Assembly: GCA_013153095.1 (NCBI GenBank)
Contig: JAADFB010000033.1
Coordinates: forward strand, 1 to 33,961
Source of the DNA: Campylobacterota bacterium
GTDB taxonomy: Bacteria > Campylobacterota > Campylobacteria > Campylobacterales > Nitratiruptoraceae
DNA: 33,961 nt
Direction of reading: 5' to 3'
Positions 30,803-33,961 of this stretch are shown here, one piece after another. Every line of letters starts with the position of its first letter. Position 1 is the first letter of the stretch. The notes beneath the pieces were generated by a model. That model searched no databases. It was not told where the DNA came from and saw only the letters and a program-made list of their open reading frames with translations. The translations under genes and the position numbers were made by a program.

Positions 30803-32653
30803 CTACTCCTTTAACACTTCTCGTCCTATCTTGGTGTAAAGCCCGTAATAGTATCGGACGAACTCTTTTAATCTTTCATCAGAAGGGAGATAGCGGTTAT
30901 CCTCCTTCACTATAAGTTTTTCTAAAAACTGTTTTGGGTCTCTTTTTTGTAAATAGTAAAGAGCTAACTCTTTGTAAATTGAAAGATACCACTCTCTTAA
31001 CTTTTTATAACTTTCTAAAGTTAAGTTACACTCCAACCTCTCTTTAAATTCTAACACTCCGGCGGTAAACAACCCTTCTAGATGTAATAACCCTTCCACA
31101 TAGTAAGGCAACACCTCTTCTACTTCCATCCAGCTTATTAAAGAGACACTTCGCTGGATATGATCTAGTAAAAGCTCTTCCCAAAGCTGTGTAGGATTTA
31201 AAAGAAAATGGGTTACCAACCCTCCAGCAGTAGCCTTAAATTCCTCTACCAATTTAAACATTCCAGAAAGATTCATTTTAGCTTCACTTTCACTATCGAT
31301 CCATAAGATATGTCCATACTCGTGACCGATAGTTGTAATATCGTAGATTTTATGCCAACTCTCCCTTTTTTCCAACAGTTTATAAAATCTACTACTGATC
31401 TTTTCTCCAAAAACTTCATAAGTTATCTTCATCTTGGGTTTTGCTCTTTGCATCTGTAAGATTAGATCGGGATAGGCAAAAATCTTTTTACCCAATTCTT
31501 TACTTACCATCTCATCATTTGGAACCACTTGGGCGCTAAAAAGCCCATTAAACTCGCTTCCATAAAAACTAAAAGGTCGGCTGATGTAAAGTTGTACTTT
31601 TTTTAAGTTTTGGAGAGTCTGTTCATAGATAGAAGGGACGGGGTAATTTAATTCTTTATACAATGTTAAGAACATCTTTTCTATCTGTTTTACCCTATTA
31701 CCTTTGGGATAGGTGGGATCGCTAATCCTAACATCCCACTCTAAAGCGACCGCTTTTCGATAACGATCCTCATAATATTCTAACGGGTGTCCTATCTGGA
31801 TAGGAGTGGTTATTTTCATCCATTTTCTATCAACTTCTGCCCAACGGGGGATTAGTCTATCTACCTCTTCCTCTTTTAAAGCGCTATAAATAGCCTTTAA
31901 ATACTCCAACCACTCCTGTTTTTGATTAAAAACCTCATCTTCTTCCTGTTTTAAAGCCTCTATCATCTCTTGTACTCTTTTAGCAGCTAATTCGACCTCC
32001 TCCTTAAACGCTTGGGCATAAGAAAGGCGTTTAAACTCCCCATTTGGTTCTAATCTCAAAACCGAATAGCTTCTATCTCCAACCTCTCCATTATGTCCTT
32101 TATCTAAAAGGTTCTTACTATTTAAAAGTTCAAAAATCTTATCTTCATCTCCGTTGAAAAGTTCAAACAGTTCTCTATTTATCCCATAAATTATCTGTGC
32201 AGTCCAACTACTTTGCCACGAGCTAAAGGCTTCTCCCACATAATGGGAATATCTTAAAAGGGTTCTATAAAATGGGGTTAATAGCTTTTTTTCCTCTATT
32301 TCTCTTAATCGTTTTAAAAATCTAGAAAGGTAAAATTCACTTACCCAAATATAGGCTTTTTCCCTTACCTTTATCTTTTCCTCTTCCTTAAACTCTTTAA
32401 TAATCTGTAAGAGGGCATCTTCTCTTAGATTTACGATCCGTTGAAGTGCCGCTAAAGTACTCTCCTCATTTTTTATCAATCCTACAAATTCTAAAAACTC
32501 CTCTATTAAAGTTTCAACTTCTTGCAGTTTTGGATCCAATAAAGAATTGTAGCCCTTCACCAGATTAAAATAGCTTTGGAGTTCTTCTTGCTCTTTCTCT
32601 AACATTTTATAAACTGTTTGAAGATCAAAAAGAAACTTTTTTGCCTTTTCCAC
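30803..32653 (-). CDS. ciaB: CiaB-like protein (Campylobacter invasion antigen B family), putative metallopeptidase
   Basis: 616-aa length close to CiaB; GHEYGHILW HExxH-type motif followed by EEFKATAGG. Family assigned from memory of CiaB homologs in vent epsilonproteobacteria. Confidence 0.65.
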   Translation of the reverse strand: MEKAKKFLFDLQTVYKMLEKEQEELQSYFNLVKGYNSLLDPKLQEVETLIEEFLEFVGLIKNEESTLAALQRIVNLREDALLQIIKEFKEEEKIKVREKAYIWVSEFYLSRFLKRLREIEEKKLLTPFYRTLLRYSHYVGEAFSSWQSSWTAQIIYGINRELFELFNGDEDKIFELLNSKNLLDKGHNGEVGDRSYSVLRLEPNGEFKRLSYAQAFKEEVELAAKRVQEMIEALKQEEDEVFNQKQEWLEYLKAIYSALKEEEVDRLIPRWAEVDRKWMKITTPIQIGHPLEYYEDRYRKAVALEWDVRISDPTYPKGNRVKQIEKMFLTLYKELNYPVPSIYEQTLQNLKKVQLYISRPFSFYGSEFNGLFSAQVVPNDEMVSKELGKKIFAYPDLILQMQRAKPKMKITYEVFGEKISSRFYKLLEKRESWHKIYDITTIGHEYGHILWIDSESEAKMNLSGMFKLVEEFKATAGGLVTHFLLNPTQLWEELLLDHIQRSVSLISWMEVEEVLPYYVEGLLHLEGLFTAGVLEFKERLECNLTLESYKKLREWYLSIYKELALYYLQKRDPKQFLEKLIVKEDNRYLPSDERLKEFVRYYYGLYTKIGREVLKE

Positions 32654-32656
32654 TTT

Positions 32657-33235
32657 CTACACTCTTTCTAATAAAATTTTTGCCAGCTCTAACGCCTTTT
32701 TTCTATGGCTAATTTGCTCTTTAACACTACTATCCAACTCCCCTAAAGTTTTATCAAATCCCTCCGGAATAAAAATAGGGTCATATCCAAACCCATTATC
32801 TCCTTTTGGAGTTGTAACAACTTTTCCCCACATCCAACCGTGAGTTGTAAAAATCCCACTAGGAGAAGCGATCGCTATAGCGGCAGTATAAAACGCTTTG
32901 GAGGAGTTTACCCCTTTCTCTTTAAGTTTTAAAACTAATTTCTCTAAGTTCTCTTTATCAGTAGCGTTTTTACCAGCATATCTAGCACTGAAAATTCCCG
33001 GTTCATTGTTTAGAGCTAAAACGCTAAGTCCGCTATCATCGGCTATCACTATCTCGTTAGGAAGTTTTTCAAAGATCGACTTAGCTTTTATAATTGCGTT
33101 CTCTTTAAAACTTTTTCCACTCTCCTCAATCTCAATATCCCCTAAGATCTCTTGATAAGGGATCGTTTCTACCCCTAAAATCGCTTGAATCTCCTTAATC
33201 TTGCCTTTATTTGAAGAAGCTAAAATAACTCTCAT
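32657..33235 (-). CDS. rdgB: Non-canonical purine NTP pyrophosphatase (RdgB/HAM1)
   Basis: [75 protein letters not shown]. Confidence 0.95.
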   Translation of the reverse strand: MRVILASSNKGKIKEIQAILGVETIPYQEILGDIEIEESGKSFKENAIIKAKSIFEKLPNEIVIADDSGLSVLALNNEPGIFSARYAGKNATDKENLEKLVLKLKEKGVNSSKAFYTAAIAIASPSGIFTTHGWMWGKVVTTPKGDNGFGYDPIFIPEGFDKTLGELDSSVKEQISHRKKALELAKILLERV

Positions 33236-33312
33236 TTTTTTCCTTTTTTTAGAGGAGTAGGCTTAAAATATAAAAAGGTTCCTATTATCAATTTTATCAT
33301 AAAGGATTTTCT

Positions 33313-33961
33313 GTGAAAGAGATCGTAAAGAAGGTCTTGCCGTTAAGCTTGATTGTGGGGCTTAGATTCTTTGGGCTATTTATTGTGTTATCGGTGTTGA
33401 GCCAATACGCTCTCTCTTTACCTGGAGGAAATGCGTTTTTAGCAGGCGTTGCGGTTGGGGGCTACGCTTTTACCCAAGCTTTGCTTCAAGTTCCTTTTGG
33501 AGTTTTAAGCGATAAAATTGGAAGAAAAAAGGCTATCTTAATCGGGTTGCTTCTATTTGCTCTAGGTTCAGTAGTTGCAGCGGTAGCTAACGATATTTAT
33601 ACTCTTCTTATTGGTAGATTTCTTCAAGGAGCGGGAGCGATTGGAAGTGTAGTTACTGCGATGATCGCGGATTATGTAAGAGAGGATGAGAGAGCCCACG
33701 CGATGGCGGTTATGGGAATGGTTATAGCGTTAAGTTTTGCGGTAGCGATGATTGTTGGTCCAATTGTTGGAGGAATTTATAGCGTTAGGACACTTTTTTG
33801 GCTTACGGCGTTTTTAGCACTTTTGGCGTTGGCTATTCTTTTTATCGCCGTTCCTGAACCGCCTAAAATCGTTCACCACTATAGCGAAGAGGAAGCAAAA
33901 ATTAAGCATGTGTTTAAAGATAAAGACCTAGTTAGAATGTATATCACCTTCCTTTTTCACT
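33313..33961 (+). CDS. MFS transporter (3' end outside the window)
   Basis: GTG start; VKEIVKKVLPLSLIVGLRFFGLFIVLSVLSQYAL...PFGVLSDKIGRKKAILIGLLLFALG, the MFS loop 2-3 motif. Open to the window edge, so not in the ORF track. Confidence 0.85.
   Translation, partial: MKEIVKKVLPLSLIVGLRFFGLFIVLSVLSQYALSLPGGNAFLAGVAVGGYAFTQALLQVPFGVLSDKIGRKKAILIGLLLFALGSVVAAVANDIYTLLIGRFLQGAGAIGSVVTAMIADYVREDERAHAMAVMGMVIALSFAVAMIVGPIVGGIYSVRTLFWLTAFLALLALAILFIAVPEPPKIVHHYSEEEAKIKHVFKDKDLVRMYITFLFH

Noticed and set aside
32898-33155. Plus-strand 85-aa ORF
   Set aside because: Antisense to rdgB.

Overview
Chromosomal origin region of a probable Campylobacterota (Epsilonproteobacteria) bacterium, inferred from gene content and synteny; several families suggest a thermophilic, vent-type organism. 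The first part is thyX-ruvC-dnaA-dnaN-gyrB. TTATTCACA/TTTTCACA DnaA-box clusters lie on both sides of dnaA, and a textbook DnaA-trio tract (CCCCCC-TACTACTACTACTAATAG) lies upstream of dnaN, which indicates a bipartite oriC. Next come a degenerate GGDEF-EAL protein, queF, a glycine-zipper lipoprotein, an anchor-less fumarate reductase/succinate dehydrogenase-like flavoprotein + Fe-S pair, and a Crp/Fnr regulator. The most distinctive segment is ~11.3-16.6 kb, a co-oriented stress-like cluster: YfdX-family secreted protein, DUF1931 double histone-fold protein, HdeD/DUF308 membrane protein, DUF505-like protein, archaeal-type Prx6 peroxiredoxin with an extra N-terminal helical segment, and DUF309. 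It has its own sigma70-like promoters and intercistronic hairpins. The remainder holds a lipoprotein with ~8 degenerate repeats and a peptidoglycan-binding domain, glcD, a PgbA_N-like protein, a Csd3-like M23 peptidase, mgtE, a carA/DUF507/purA/hisZ/aminotransferase operon, hsp20 with a perfect consensus promoter, an LVIVD propeller protein, a CiaB-like protein with an HExxH signature, rdgB and a truncated MFS transporter. No CRISPR array, tRNA, rRNA or transposase was recognised. All family calls come from reading the translations; no database search was run.
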